Origin: Pithys albifrons albifrons
Lineage: Eukaryota > Chordata > Aves > Passeriformes > Thamnophilidae
Assembly: GCF_047495875.1 (NCBI RefSeq)
Contig: NC_092462.1
Location: 38,097,523 to 38,161,522 of the forward strand
Direction: 5' to 3'
Length of the DNA: 64,000 nucleotides
The number at the start of each line of letters is the position of its first letter. Position 1 is the stretch's first letter. Below the pieces are notes generated by a model, which was not told where the DNA came from, searched no databases, and saw nothing but the letters and a program-made list of their open reading frames with translations. A program made the translations under genes and the position numbers. Positions 1 through 12,700 of this stretch are shown here, piece after piece.

Positions 1-852
1 ACATTTTACTACATGTTAATTGGAAGCTGGATTTGGTGAAATGAGGGATTGTCCTTCCAGGCTTAGATTCCTTAAACATTCCTCAGTGACCTTTCCAATT
101 TGTTCTGACTCCAAGACTACACACTTGCTCTTGAGGCCTGGATTTACTGAAAAAGCTTGTGGTAGCACAAGCTGAATCCATCTTTAGACTTTCCTCAGGG
201 CTGGCTGCCTTTGTATCTGACTCCCCAAAACACATGCCAGGGTCTCTTACTTATTCCACATCCAGGTGAGATAAAACATTGCTTTCACCAGCAAAACACA
301 TTGAAGCTTTTCTCAGTTTAAGTCATTTTAGTATTATTATTAGTCAGATTAACTCCTGGCAGGCTTTTCTTCCAAATACAGTGCATCTCCATAGAAACAC
401 AGAACTGCATGGAAAACTGAATATTGAACACACATAGTAAAATATCATTTAAAATGCTATTGAGGCACGTTTACTATTCTTATACAGAGAAGTTATTCAT
501 TGGTGAATCCCTATAATTTACAAAGCTAACACTTGCAAGACCACTCAAAAGACTTGGATAGTTATGTTTTCCTAACTTTTAACAGGATTTAACAATTTTG
601 GCACATTATTCAAAAGGGCCTGTCACCTAGTTTGGACTAGAGCGTACTCTTGAAGCAAATTTATCCCCACTCAACAGGACTTCAGTTCACACCATGGAGT
701 GGTCTGGGAGTGCACAGAACCAGATCTTGGAAATGGAAACTGGAAGATGTGCCCTAGGAGTCCCCATCACTGACCTTCAGTGGCTAGCAGGGATTTGGCT
801 CCAAGATCAGGCTAACAGGAGCCAGAGAGACATGTATTGAGCAGCAGCTCTT
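1..852. other. AT-rich sequence without recognised gene
   Basis: I see no open frame, RNA gene or repeat family that I can name here. The stretch from about 640 to 850 is somewhat richer in G+C and may be older repeat material beside the LTR that follows, but I could not assign it. Confidence 0.5.
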
Positions 853-1274
853 TGTCCCCTGTGTTTGGTTGAGCTGGCAAAATGCCAACTACCCAAACAC
901 AGACTAAGAGTTCCGTCACCCTACCAAGAAAAGGGAAAAAAACCTGGAAAACTTAAAAGAGGTTTATATATTTATACAGAAAAGATAAAATTAAAAGTAA
1001 ACTCCAATATAACACACACCTACACAAGTCAGATATAATAACAATCCTCTACCTCACACCGAAAACAGATCCCACCACTCTGGATCCATAAAACACCCCA
1101 AAAGATACCCAGCAAGGAAAAGACAGAGAATAACAATAAAATGTTTTCTCCCCTTAACTAAAACAAAATGTGAAGTAGTGGCAGGGCAGCACCAAGGCCT
1201 ACCTCAGCAGAACAGCAGCAGTCTGTCCTGTCTCGGCCATGATGGGAACTGAGAGAACTCCTCCTAGTCTACTG

Positions 1275-1282
1275 TATTTATA
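1275..1282 (-). promoter_or_regulatory. TATA box of degraded LTR
   Basis: The reverse strand reads TATAAATA about 35-40 bp downstream of a CCAAT motif (complement of 1317-1321). This is the usual spacing of an LTR U3 promoter. Whether it is still active is unknown. Confidence 0.45.
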
Positions 1283-1406
1283 CTTGAGGTGATGTCAGAA
1301 TATGGTATGGAATACCATTGGCCAGTAGAATCAGCTATCAGCTGCCTAACCCAGCTCAAGTCAGCTGATAATCCAAGACCTAGTCTGAAAACTAAAGCCT
1401 AAATTT

Positions 1407-2240
1407 CATAGAATCATAGAATTGATTGGGTTGGAAAAGACCTCCGAGATCATCGAGTCCAACCCTTGGTCCAACTCCAGTCCATTTACTAGATCATGGC
1501 ACTCAGCACCACGTTCAATCTGCGTTTAAAAATCTCCAGGGATGGTGAATCCACCACCTCTCTAGGCAGCCCATTCCAATGCCTGATTACTCTCTCTGTA
1601 AAGAATTTTTTTCTGATCTCCAACTTAAATTTCCCCTGGCAGAGCTTAAGCCCGTGCCCCCTTGTCCTATTGCTGAGTGCCTGGGAGAAGAGACCAGCCC
1701 CCACCTGGCTAGAACTTCCCTTCAGGTAGTTATAGACAGTGATGAGGTCACCTCTGAGCCTCCTCTTCTCCAGGCTAAACAACCCCAGCTCCCTCAGCCT
1801 CTCCCCATAGGGCTTGTGCTCCAGTCCCTTCACCAGCCTTGTTGCTCTTCTCTGGACTCGCTCCAGCCCCTCAATATCCTTTCTGAACTGAGGGGCCCAG
1901 CACTGAACACAGTACTCAAGGTGTGGCCTCACCAACGCAGAGTACAGGGGAGGGATCACTTCCCTGGTCCTGCTGGTCATGCTATTTTTGATACAGGACA
2001 GGATCCCATTGGCCTTCTTGGCCACCTGGGCACACTGTTGGCTCGTGTTGAGCTTCCTGTCAATTAGTACCCCAAGGTCCCTTTCTGCCTGGCTGCTCTC
2101 CAGCCACTCTGTGCCCAGCCTGTAGCGCTGCAGGGGGTTGTTGTGGCCAAAGTGCAGGACCTGGCACTTGGCCTTATTGAACTTCATCCCATTGGAATCA
2201 GTCCATCTCTCAAGTCTATCCAGATCCCTCTGCATAGAGG
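1407..2240 (-). mobile_element. 5'-truncated CR1 LINE
   Basis: The forward strand begins with catagaatcatagaattg, the reverse complement of the CR1 3' tail (ATTCTATG repeats). Next comes the reverse complement of the familiar CR1 3'-UTR ('ttggaaaagacctccgagatc'), then a long reverse-strand frame for the end of the CR1 reverse transcriptase. The element is 5'-truncated near 2237-2240, as most avian CR1 copies are. It interrupts a degraded LTR and is therefore younger than it. Frame integrity suggests a fairly recent copy. Confidence 0.9.
1489..2235 (-). pseudogene. CR1 reverse transcriptase, C-terminal part
   Basis: An uninterrupted reverse-strand frame of 248 codons encodes the thumb and C-terminal portion of the CR1 non-LTR reverse transcriptase. 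Recognisable family motifs are [13 protein letters not shown] near the start, [13 protein letters not shown] at about residues 52-64, [14 protein letters not shown] at about 103-116 and [10 protein letters not shown] near the end. The catalytic F/Y-A-D-D motif and the upstream endonuclease domain lie 5' of the truncation and are missing. It cannot act on its own. The first Met is simply the first one after the truncation point, not a real start. No frameshifts were seen. Confidence 0.88.
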
Positions 2241-5073
2241 CCTAGCAGAGGGCCTAGCTAAACCCATAACATCCCCCTCCACATCCACTCCTATCAGGAC
2301 ACTAGTTTCTAGTGAAGATAGAGATTCAGCATCTCAGGTTGTGTGCTTTGCTGTCTTAAATACTTGTGCACTCTTACTGAAGATGAAATAAAGCTCTAAT
2401 ACAAAGTATAACCACTTCTTTGACTTTCTTTTTTGCCCCATTTTTTCCAGTATAGAACAGATGTGGCTGACTGTTTAAATTACTTGGTACACAGACCCAG
2501 AAGAGTGGATAAAGTTCTTTCAAGATCATGGATATTTAACTTATTTATACATATTTGTTCATACAACATTTTGTTCCAAGAATAACATTGAGATTGTTTG
2601 TATTTTATGCACCTATTAAAATCATAGCATATTCCTTACTTGGAGTAAGGGTTGAGTTGAAAAATCAGAGCAGAAAGGGATATGGGGGAGCAAAATGATT
2701 TGGTTATCAAATGTGCTAGATCATCTTGCCTGTCCAAATTTGTGCCTGTTGAAAGGTTTATCCTAAAAGTTGCTCTTCACTTTTAACCCTCTTTGAAGTC
2801 AATTAAGAGCTGAAGTCAGCAGGACCATCATGCTCAGGCTCTTATTGTTGAATAGCAGATTCCCTACTGCCTATATATATTGCAATTATCCTTGTTTCTA
2901 TAATTACACTATGCAATCATAGCTGTCCAGGACAAGATCCTTATTAGGCTAATAGTATAACTTAAAGGGGTCAGACTGTCCTTTTGGCATGTTTCACATA
3001 CCCTGTGCTTTTGTAGAAAAATGAGTTCACTAAAAAAAATTATACATTGATCATAATTAAACAGCCACTCCAAAGTTTCCCATGTTTAATTTATAGCTGT
3101 AGTCTAGAGATTACTTTTAATCCTGATTTAATCTTCCTTTTTTGTTTTTGTATATTTGTTTGTTACTTAGAGCAATGTTATTGCTTTCAGCCATAATTTG
3201 GAATAACCTGTTAAACTTTTACTGCAAATACAACTTTAATGCAGAACTCTTCCAAATGATATGAATAGAAGCAGTTCATCCAATGACAAACTCTTAAATG
3301 CTTCTGTCTATAACATTTTAAATAGTTAAATTAAGCAAATATTAGTTCTACTCCAGTTGGTGATAATGGGGAAGATAAACTATGCTTTACATAATTTGAA
3401 GAATCTAATATTTTTCTGCACCAAATGTTCATCATTCTTACATCAGCTATATGAGACAGAAAATTCACAATTTTTTGGTTTTTCTCTCCCCCGCCCCAGC
3501 TTTGCACATTGTTTTATGTAACAGAGCAAGTAGAAATATGAGGGGTTGGAAAGAGGGAGAAGGTTGGGATAACTTTTAGTGAATTACAGTATTTTCCTAT
3601 TTCTGACTCTTTACAATAGATATGTCAAAAATTTTTAAATGAAGCTTTTCTTGATGTTTACAAAGTGTTTATTTTCTATCAAGTCTATAAATGCAAAATC
3701 AAAAGGATAGATATTTGCATTCTAATAAAGGCAGTCTAAATAATTTAATCAGTGGAAAAACATACTTTTATCTGTATTGTTTTAATTTTCTCCCCCCCTT
3801 TTTTTTCTTGATGCTTTATTTTTATTGTTTCACACTGTTTCTCTTAATTATTCCATTGACTTTAGATTGGCATAGTTCAGAAAATCATGCTATCTGCAAT
3901 TTTTCTTAAGTTTCAGCACTGCTGTTTGGCCTAAGGCTTAGTCTTGTAGTTGTTGGGAGGTTTTGCAGTTGGATTACAGTGTGGCCACTTTTTTCTCTGA
4001 TTGCTCCAAGTATAACCTGCCTCAGTTGCATCTTCTATCCCCACCACTGCCATTCAGCCATTGCTGGACTTTTCTTTCTCTGCTGTCAGTGTTCAAGATC
4101 AGATTTGTTCTTTGAGCATTATTCACATGCACCATCAATACTTTTCCTTATACAATAACTCTTGAATGGTTATTCTTTACGGCTAGAAGTATGAAATAAT
4201 AAAACAAACCAACCAACCAATAAAAAACAAAGAATGAGGTTTGTAGAAGCTATAGCACAGAGAAATATTTATAACAGATATAGGTCCTTTTGATCTAAAA
4301 CCTGTTTGGGAAATTGTCAGAATAATTGGATGATAAAAAACACTTCTGCAAAATGGAAATTTTTCAAAAGGAAATATAGAGTTCCATTAGAAACATAACT
4401 ACTTACAAAATCAAAATTGAACATACATTTTGGGGCAGATTTCTTTTAAAGTAAAACAGTTTAATTTGCTGGGAAAAAAACTCTATTTCTTTTTATAAAG
4501 TCAGTTTTTCATTAAATTTCACTTACTCAAAGCCTACAGTACTTAACTGGACTTGTAGGATTGGCAGCATAGGTTTCTCTGTTCCTTCTCTGTGAAACAG
4601 ATAGGTAGAACAGGAAAAACACTTTCATGCTCATAGTATTCAAATGTCTTCCCAAAGACTTCACAAGCTGTGATATTTCTCCTAATTCAGGTAATGCACA
4701 TTTACACTGCCAAACCTGTTTGCATAGATCTTAAAAATGCCACACTGTTGCTAGTTTTATAAAAGACAGATAATTGGTGAGTATTCTGATGCGCCGCCTG
4801 CCTCATTTTTTTGTCAGTTTAACACACATAATTCATATCCATGGGCATTGCTTTGACTCATTGCTCCCAAGTGTGCTACAAGAGGTTGTTAGGATATAAT
4901 AGCAATATTTTGATGACAGACTATGTGTACTCCAATGCTGAATAACATGTAAGGCTTGTGTGCATATGGATTTTTTTTCAAAATACATAAAACTTTGTTT
5001 ACTTCCATGTGTTGATGATGATGGAATCTTACAATTTATTTCTTTGGGCCAAAGTATAATGAAAAAATTTGCA

Positions 5074-5101
5074 CATTCAAAGGTACCAATACCTTTGAAT
5101 G
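5074..5101. repeat. Perfect 12-bp inverted repeat (hairpin)
   Basis: The arms CATTCAAAGGTA (5074-5085) and TACCTTTGAATG (5090-5101) are exact reverse complements around a CCAA loop. No transposon or gene is evident around it. Confidence 0.85.
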
Positions 5102-6727
5102 AAATGAACTAATTTTGCTTATTTTAAGTTCCAGTTCTGCTCCAAAGGACATTATAATAATTACATGAAGAATTCCAATGACATGCAAGCTATACAAATA
5201 ATGACTTCTGTCACCCTTGAAAAAAAATTTATTCTTAAAGACAACAATTCATTACAAGAACAAGCAACTGAAATTTTCAAATGAGTGTTACAGATACCTG
5301 GACAGTTGGTATGTTGAATGATTTTCCTCTTACAAAATTGCCAAACATCCAGGAAGCCCCAGATAACTGGAAATGAACTCTGAATGCTGGTCTGACATCT
5401 TTATCTAAAAATCGGCATCATCATTAGAATGTCTATGAACTTTCAAGTTCTTGTGGGAAAATTACCAGCAGAAATGCCATCATAGTTTATATGTCTTTTC
5501 CCAGTTTCTGGCAGAACTGTATCAGCTATTAGACTTGATGGTGATACTTTACAACATGCATTGTTATTTGCTTTGTAAGATATACAAAAATTGTGGGCAA
5601 TTCAGATGAAATATAGGTGCAAAAGTGATCTGATGTTTTACATCACTACTCTTTCACTTGTTCCACAATGGTTTTCTCAAGTGTGTGTCTTAGAAAATTC
5701 AGAATAAAGTCTGTATTTTTTTCAGGCTGATTAATACAAAGGTATTACATTAAGTTTCATATAATTTCAATAGCTTGTCATGAAAGATTACATTAATAGT
5801 TAACTTTTAAATTAGTCTGAATGTCTTTGCTTTATTAAATGTCTCTTCTTGGCATATTTTAATTAGTATTAAAAAATAGGTTGTTTAGTGTCATAAACTA
5901 CTCAATAAAATACATACAGTACTATCCAATGTCGAACATTAAAAAATCTGACAAAATGTTATGTAGCTGGTTATTGTGTCATAATGCCTCTTTTTCCAGC
6001 AACTATCAAAATATGCATTTGATGAGCTATTGAAGTTCACTATCTGGTCAGCAACAGAATTACTATGAAATTAATCATTAATAACACATTGCAAATATTA
6101 TGTCTACTAAAAAGATAGACATATCATACTGTCAGACTCGTGGGAGAAGACGTACACTCTTCCTGAAGACATTTTCTGACCTGAAACCAGAAGTTGCTTA
6201 ATCTAGTCTCAGTCACAGTGTGTTCATTCTGGTGTCATATGTAAGTGAAGATTTCTCTCTAGGGAAGTAAGCAAAAAAATCTCAAATGAAATCACTGCTG
6301 AAACTTATGAATATGACATAGGAGAACTTTTGAGCTTCTTACAAAAACAGTAAGCTGCACACTAACCTGGTGCACTAACCTAGTGCAAATACTCATTATT
6401 TGTCTGGAAGTACATGGTTTGGTGAAAGATTTTAAGCTGGATATAGCATGGAGTTGTAAGGACATAAAAATAGGACATGTCAAGGTCCTCAAAATTGTCC
6501 AAGGAAGAAACTTAGTAAGAGCATCTATCTGGTATGGATACTTGCCTCTTGAAAGTGTAGATATTCACTTACATTTTCTGCTACTTAAAACTGTCAGATA
6601 ATTTTAACCTACATGAACTCAGAAGTAGTTAAATTAGAAATAAGTAGACATAGCTACAATTTTTACAAAAGCAATGTTCCGTGAATCCCTGCTTTCAAAC
6701 AGTTAGGCATTATGTGACTGTTTCATC

Positions 6728-6753
6728 ATGACATGTCATCCTGTCATGACAGG
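6728..6753. repeat. Two abutting perfect palindromes
   Basis: ATGACATGTCAT (6728-6739) is a 12-bp palindrome followed directly by CCTGTCATGACAGG (6740-6753), a 14-bp palindrome. Both share the TGTCA/TGACA core. Confidence 0.85.
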
Positions 6754-9700
6754 AGCCATGAAGTTTAAAACATTTTCAGCACTTTGTTTTGCATGGTATA
6801 ATTCAGGCATTATAGCAGGCTAAGAGAAACCCTTTATTGTACTGCTGTGCTTGCTGGATGGTAGAGGGATACATCCTGAGTGTTCTTTCCTCCAAGATAT
6901 GTTTGAAAAAGTACCTAAATAATTGCACCATTACTCCAGTAAAGGCTTTGCTTCTGATTACTGGAGTTTAAAACACAATCAATGTTTAAAGAAGTGTTCT
7001 CTTTGGCTGCTATACATCATCTGGAATGATGTGAATTTTTGGAATGGCTCAGCAACAAGCCCAGTCTTAGTCAGCAAGGTCTTTTCCTTGGGATCGCTTG
7101 TGAAGACTAGAAAGCTATGTTCACACCCAGAGAACAACACAGTTCAACACATGTAGAAAATAAACAGACCCTCCAGCTTCAGCCCAGTCCCATGACCCCT
7201 GCCCACAGAGCTTAACCTTCCAAAAGGCATTCAACTTCTTTAGGTCACTGGAGGAGGGGTGAAGATGTCCTGTTTGCTGGAAAATGCCGCTGTGATCAGG
7301 GAAGTCTTTTGTGAGACAATATCCTGATGAAAGCATTTACCTTTGTGTGATATACCTATGTTATTTCAAGCCAAAGATCAAGACATGACACTCCCTTCTG
7401 GGATACTATTATCATTCATCAAGTGCTACTTGATAGAGAATTGTAGTCCTAGACTTCAGAGATTTAAAGGGGGTGAAGTGCATCAAGAATCACACTCTTT
7501 GATTTTTGAAAAAAAACAAACCAAAACAAAACAAAATGAGATAAAAAACAAGCACTAGAAATTGTAAACCTGTTTAAATTAGGAATTGTAAACACTTTAA
7601 ATTGCAATGCAAAATGCATTTTTTTTGTGTAACATGGGATAGCAACAGATACCTCATATACAGAGGAAAGATCTGTTAAATATGAATGTCATTTTTACCA
7701 CTGGAGACCTGGGTAGAAATTCCCATTAGGGGATACCTTTATAGATCTCATTTCAGGATATTATAGTCATACCATTATAAAATCATCAAATGCAATTTGG
7801 CACAGCATGATACTTAAGTGGTCGCCTGAAATTAACAGACTGAATTATCAACTAAAAGCAGCCAAGGTTATTTATAAATGGGTATTCAGATAAGTAAGCA
7901 AAGTATCTTACTGAGCTCTGTACTTTTATATTCCCAATCTCTGCTTTCTGTGCTTGAAATATTTTTTCAGTCGTCCTTTACTTGAACTTCCAAAATATTT
8001 GACCACTCAAAATGGGAGCAAAAACTGAGACCAGAATGCTGTATTAGGTGCTTACAAGAGACAGTGTTTTTACCTTTGTAAACTATGTTGTAAAAAATTT
8101 TAATTTAAACGGCTACGTCTTGGCATCTGTGAGGTCTAGAGCAATTAGTAGCTTTAAACTCCATTTTCTCCTCTTGCTGCCAATTAAGCATAACTTGTGT
8201 ACAAAAGTAACGGTTGCCTCAGTGACAAAATCAGAACATGCTAAATAATGTGATTAAACTTGTTAAAAGCCAAAATAAACACTTATAATTATCTCAAGAA
8301 AATCCGCATAGCCAAGTGAGAGCTCTATAAAGTGAAACTCTGCATCCATAATTTCAGACTTTCCTACACAATAGATCATAGTTAAAGATCTGTTAACAGA
8401 CCTCTGACTGCTGAACTGGGCAGCTTATGGTTCTCTTCTAAACCTATTGGCATAATGTGGATTTATGCAAGAGGTGCAAATTGGAAGTTGTCTGCTATTG
8501 GAGCCGTTGGCAGAACAGAAATCATACTGTAGGGTTAGCAGCGTGAAGTACATTGCTTTGAAATTACACAGCAGGGTTTCCGCTTGTTGCTCCCCTTGCC
8601 TTTAAGACCAAGGTCTTATACTGTCTGGCCATGATTAAAATCAAAGTGTAGGCCTCTTTGCTGGGTGCCAGTAAATGAAGGTGAAAACCAGAAACAATCT
8701 GTATTCTTAATTATTTTAAAATGCAACATAGGCAAAAAACAAAGATGAAAGCATTTGTTACTAATCTATCCTAATTATTCCACATAAAATGATTTCCTAA
8801 AGAGGTCTATATCTTGAGACAGTCACTTTCTATGACTATGCAAGATCTTTTTTATCATATTGCATCTTTTATTTAAACCTAGTTATGTATACAGGAAATA
8901 AGAACTGACAAAGAGTTTAAATGATAGGCTTATTTATACCCAGGTTCAAGGTTACACCAAGCATTGAAATAAACCAAGACACCACACTGAATTTACTGCA
9001 AATTAAAGGATCATTAGCTTGGTCCCTTAGTAAAAAGGTGCCCATTTGGACATGCTCCATTCTGTTGCCATGCTACAAAGATAATCGTGGGCATGTACAT
9101 ACTGGCAAGTGGGATCAGAAAAAAGAAAAAGATACAGTAGTGGCATAGGATCCCTCACTGTAAATCCACGGCTTTCTACTCTGATAATTGTACCCTTGTT
9201 TCAGTCACTGTGGTCACCTTTAAAGTAAAACCATAGCAAAATAATGGCATTTGACAGAAAGTCAATGCTAAAAGTGGGCACTGTGAGAGCTATCTATGCT
9301 ACTGTAAGTTTTACCATAAGTGAACAAGGGACTTTTTCTTTACTTGTCAGTGTATTCCAAAGTACTTGCTGTCAGAATATTTTTCCTAATCAGCTCTTGG
9401 AGGTCTTACTGATAGACAGACCTCTTGACTATAATGAAGATGCTGCAGGCATATCTGGATACAGTCAAGGACAAGCATTAAAATTGATGTGCAAATTACT
9501 TACCCACTTTAACTTTGGACATATTTAACATGTAATCTTTCCACTTAGACTACAATGCTTGAAAGTCAGCTTTTAGACCTCATATGAAAAGTATCTTATT
9601 TGTTCCTAGTTTAGGCTTGTTGCTAGTGATGCCTTTTCTTTCAGAAGGCAAATGCATACTTTCCAGGTTAACAGCAAAAAAAATAGATTACATATAAGAG

Positions 9701-12700
9701 AAAACATGATTAAAGCAATCACTTTGAAATGTATTGCATTTTGCCTGTTCCTTTAATATATTTTACCCTATTTTGAACACTTTTTTTCCTTAATAAATAA
9801 AATTTTATTTAATGTCATACAGTTTGTTGAGGCCCAGACAATTATTTGTAAAAAAATTTTCCATTCCTTTAAATCTACAGGAAAGAGAGGGAGATGTTTC
9901 TTTTGTGCACTAGTTCAGAGCAGTCCCTGATGTTAAATTTATTCCCAACTCACAGCTTCTGAGAGACTTTCTGAAGCCAGTTCTTTTGAATGGGCTTGTC
10001 TCCGGTCCAGCACTGGCAAGGCAGTATTGGATAATGTTGGTGGGAACAGGAAAGGTGAGCTCCTTTCTCACCTCCTCCCTGGGAGCAGGGAGGCCATCTG
10101 TACTGCTTGCCTACTACCATACTCAAGCACAAACATGTATTTAACATCACTGTGGGTAAAACATTGAAAGCAGAATTTCTACTGGAGTTTCTACTTCTCT
10201 GGGAAGACTCTTGTAATCTTTTCCTATTTTGTCTTTTTCCCTTAAGAGAAAATCTCATTACTGTTAGGAAACCACATTGTTTGGCTTTTGCCCTGTATCA
10301 AGGTATGCTGAGTGCACACTGTCGCAAACCTTGCCTCATAAAAATTGCTGCTCTGTCTTTACTTCAAAATCATATAATGCAATGCTGCACTGGAGAGTTT
10401 TAAATACATTTCCCATCTTTGAAAGCTGTACAATCTCCAAATAATTTAATAAAGTGAATTAGAAAAATACATCGAAAAAATTCCTGGTGTTAGTGAAGCT
10501 TGTTTTCTGCAAAACACTCAACAAGACAGACATGCAGTTTTGCCCTATAATATTCCAGCTTTGGTGCTAACAGTAAAAATTGCAGTGAAGACAAAACTCT
10601 GACCACCACTGCTTCCAGAACTGGTGCTGGTGCAAGAAATTCACTGACACAGGATTTTAATGACTACATGCTATCAACCTCTTTGCACAGCTGCTGCCAT
10701 GAGAGCAACTGCATGAGGGATAAAAAAGCAAGCCCAAGCGGAAACACTGTCAGGAAGGAGGTGCTCACTTCACATAACAGTCCATCACAAAGGAAGATGA
10801 AAGCAAACAGCTGTGAAAAGCAGATCTATTTCATGCAAATTCTGTAAGGACAATTTCGAGCACTTCTCTTTGAATTCTTCCTCTATTTCTTCAAACCTCT
10901 TGTTGCAATCTGCCTAAGGTAAGGAGAGTTCTTCAAGTTAAGACTTAGGTGTTTTGCCTGCTGTGTGTTCTCTGCAAAACAGTTTTCCTAAGCATTAATT
11001 CTCATTGTTCTCCCTGTGCTTGGCCCATGTTCCCTGTGAGACAGGCATCTGTCTCTTCCTTCTCTTCTAACTTTTTCCACAATCTGCATGTTGCTTCCAG
11101 TATATTCACTGGGAGATCAATCCCAAAATATCTGTTAGAGGCTGTTTCTGTAAGGGAATCCCTTAGGAAATGACTATTACAGCCTGCTGACTCCTTGCAA
11201 TATTGCTTGAACCTGAAAGGCAAAAATTGTTTTCTTTTTGGTTTGTGATCTGACAGTTGGGCACTCAGAACTTTGCAACAAAATGGTGAAAACCAGAAAA
11301 AGTATCACTCCTTCCTTCTTCACGTGTTGCGTCTTGGTTTACATTACCTAACTTCAGAAGTAATGCATTCTCACTGAAATTAATGTATCTTAAACAAAAC
11401 AATGAATTCTAGCTGCAAAAGTCTTAAGAGTGTATAAAGGGAAAAAACCTCTAAACCATAGAAAACCAATCGGTTCAAGAGAAAATGTTTCTTCTAAACC
11501 ATTTCTGGTTGATTGATGTTTTCATTTACGGGTTTGTGTATCATCTGAAACTTTTGAAATCCTATTTTGGAATAATTGCATGTGTTTTAAAACACATAGA
11601 AAAATTAGTGTGAATGAATAGATATTTCTCAGGGCAAAGGAAGAGAATAATGTAAGAGTATATATTACTAATATAAAAACAAAAAAAGCTACGTTAGTTG
11701 ATTGGCAGAGGAAAGAAAACCTGGCAATTAATCTCAACTTCAAGTTGAAAAATAGAACAATTAAAAACATGGAAAAAGTCAAAGGCAAAGCAGTGAATGT
11801 GGCCTTAATAGTGCTACTATAATACATTAGGACTAATAGGGCCTTTGAGTCCTGTGATTCTTTGCATCACAGTCTTGGGCATATACCTCTGGATAATTCA
11901 CTGAATCTGTCCTCAGCCACAGAATGGGATAAAATACTCATCCTAATGTGATATGAAGACTGTTAATACGTTTTAAAAAATGTTTTAAGTTAAGAAGAGG
12001 AAAAAAAAGAAAAGTAAAATAGAAATTACTCCCAAACCCATGTGGAGCAGGCAATATTGTGTGAACAAAAATATATGTTGCCACTGTATTTTTATGCTCT
12101 TTAGGAGAAATTCAAAATTAATGAAACAATGGAATACAGTAGCTTAAGATGATTGTCTTAGCTCAAGTACTTAGTAAAGTCTCATGGCCCGTAACTTGAA
12201 AACATAATTCAATCTTTTATGTAAATGAGGACACAGAGATTGGAAAAAAAGATAATGATTAATGGCAAAATATCTAACTATACAAGCCAATGGAAGGATC
12301 AATGTAAGAGCTGTTTTTAATTAACATCTCAGTTGTTTGGAAATGGAATAAAGACCATATTAAATAAATTTGCTGATGATGTTGCACTGAAAGATTTTGC
12401 CAAAAGTAAAGCCTAGAAAATACAAAGGACTAGAGAGGTTAAATAAATATGGCAAGGGAAGGAAACCTTCAACCCGGGATAAAAAAAAAAAAAGGTGCTA
12501 GTTAACATTAAAAAAAAAAAGATGAAATATACAAGGGAAAGAAAGCAATAGCAGTGAGCAATACCTTTGGTTCATACCAAAATCAAGTTAGACTTGCAGT
12601 TTTATCAAGATCAGACATCAAAAGAGTTGTTTTCCTTGGGCTGTCTCTGCCATGGCAGGTGTAAAGGAAAGTGTTGCTCTCTGACTACAGTCTTGCACAA

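Larger units (their letters stand above)
853..2301 (-). mobile_element. Degraded LTR, split by a nested CR1
   Basis: Read on the reverse strand, 853-1400 has the layout of an avian retroviral LTR: a CCAAT box (complement of 1317-1321), a TATTCCATACCATA-like segment, a TATAAATA box (complement of 1275-1282) and T-rich downstream sequence ending in GGGGACA at 853. These motifs recur in LTRs common in bird genomes, as I remember them. The upstream end seems to lie beyond the CR1 insertion, where the reverse strand reads TGTCCTGATAGG ending at 2301. The flanks (CTCTT left, CTAGT right) are not a clean 5-bp duplication, so the outer boundaries and the joining of the two halves are inference. Confidence 0.5.

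Noticed and set aside
1579..2067. 162-codon forward frame
   Set aside because: It is the antisense shadow of the CR1 reverse transcriptase on the reverse strand.
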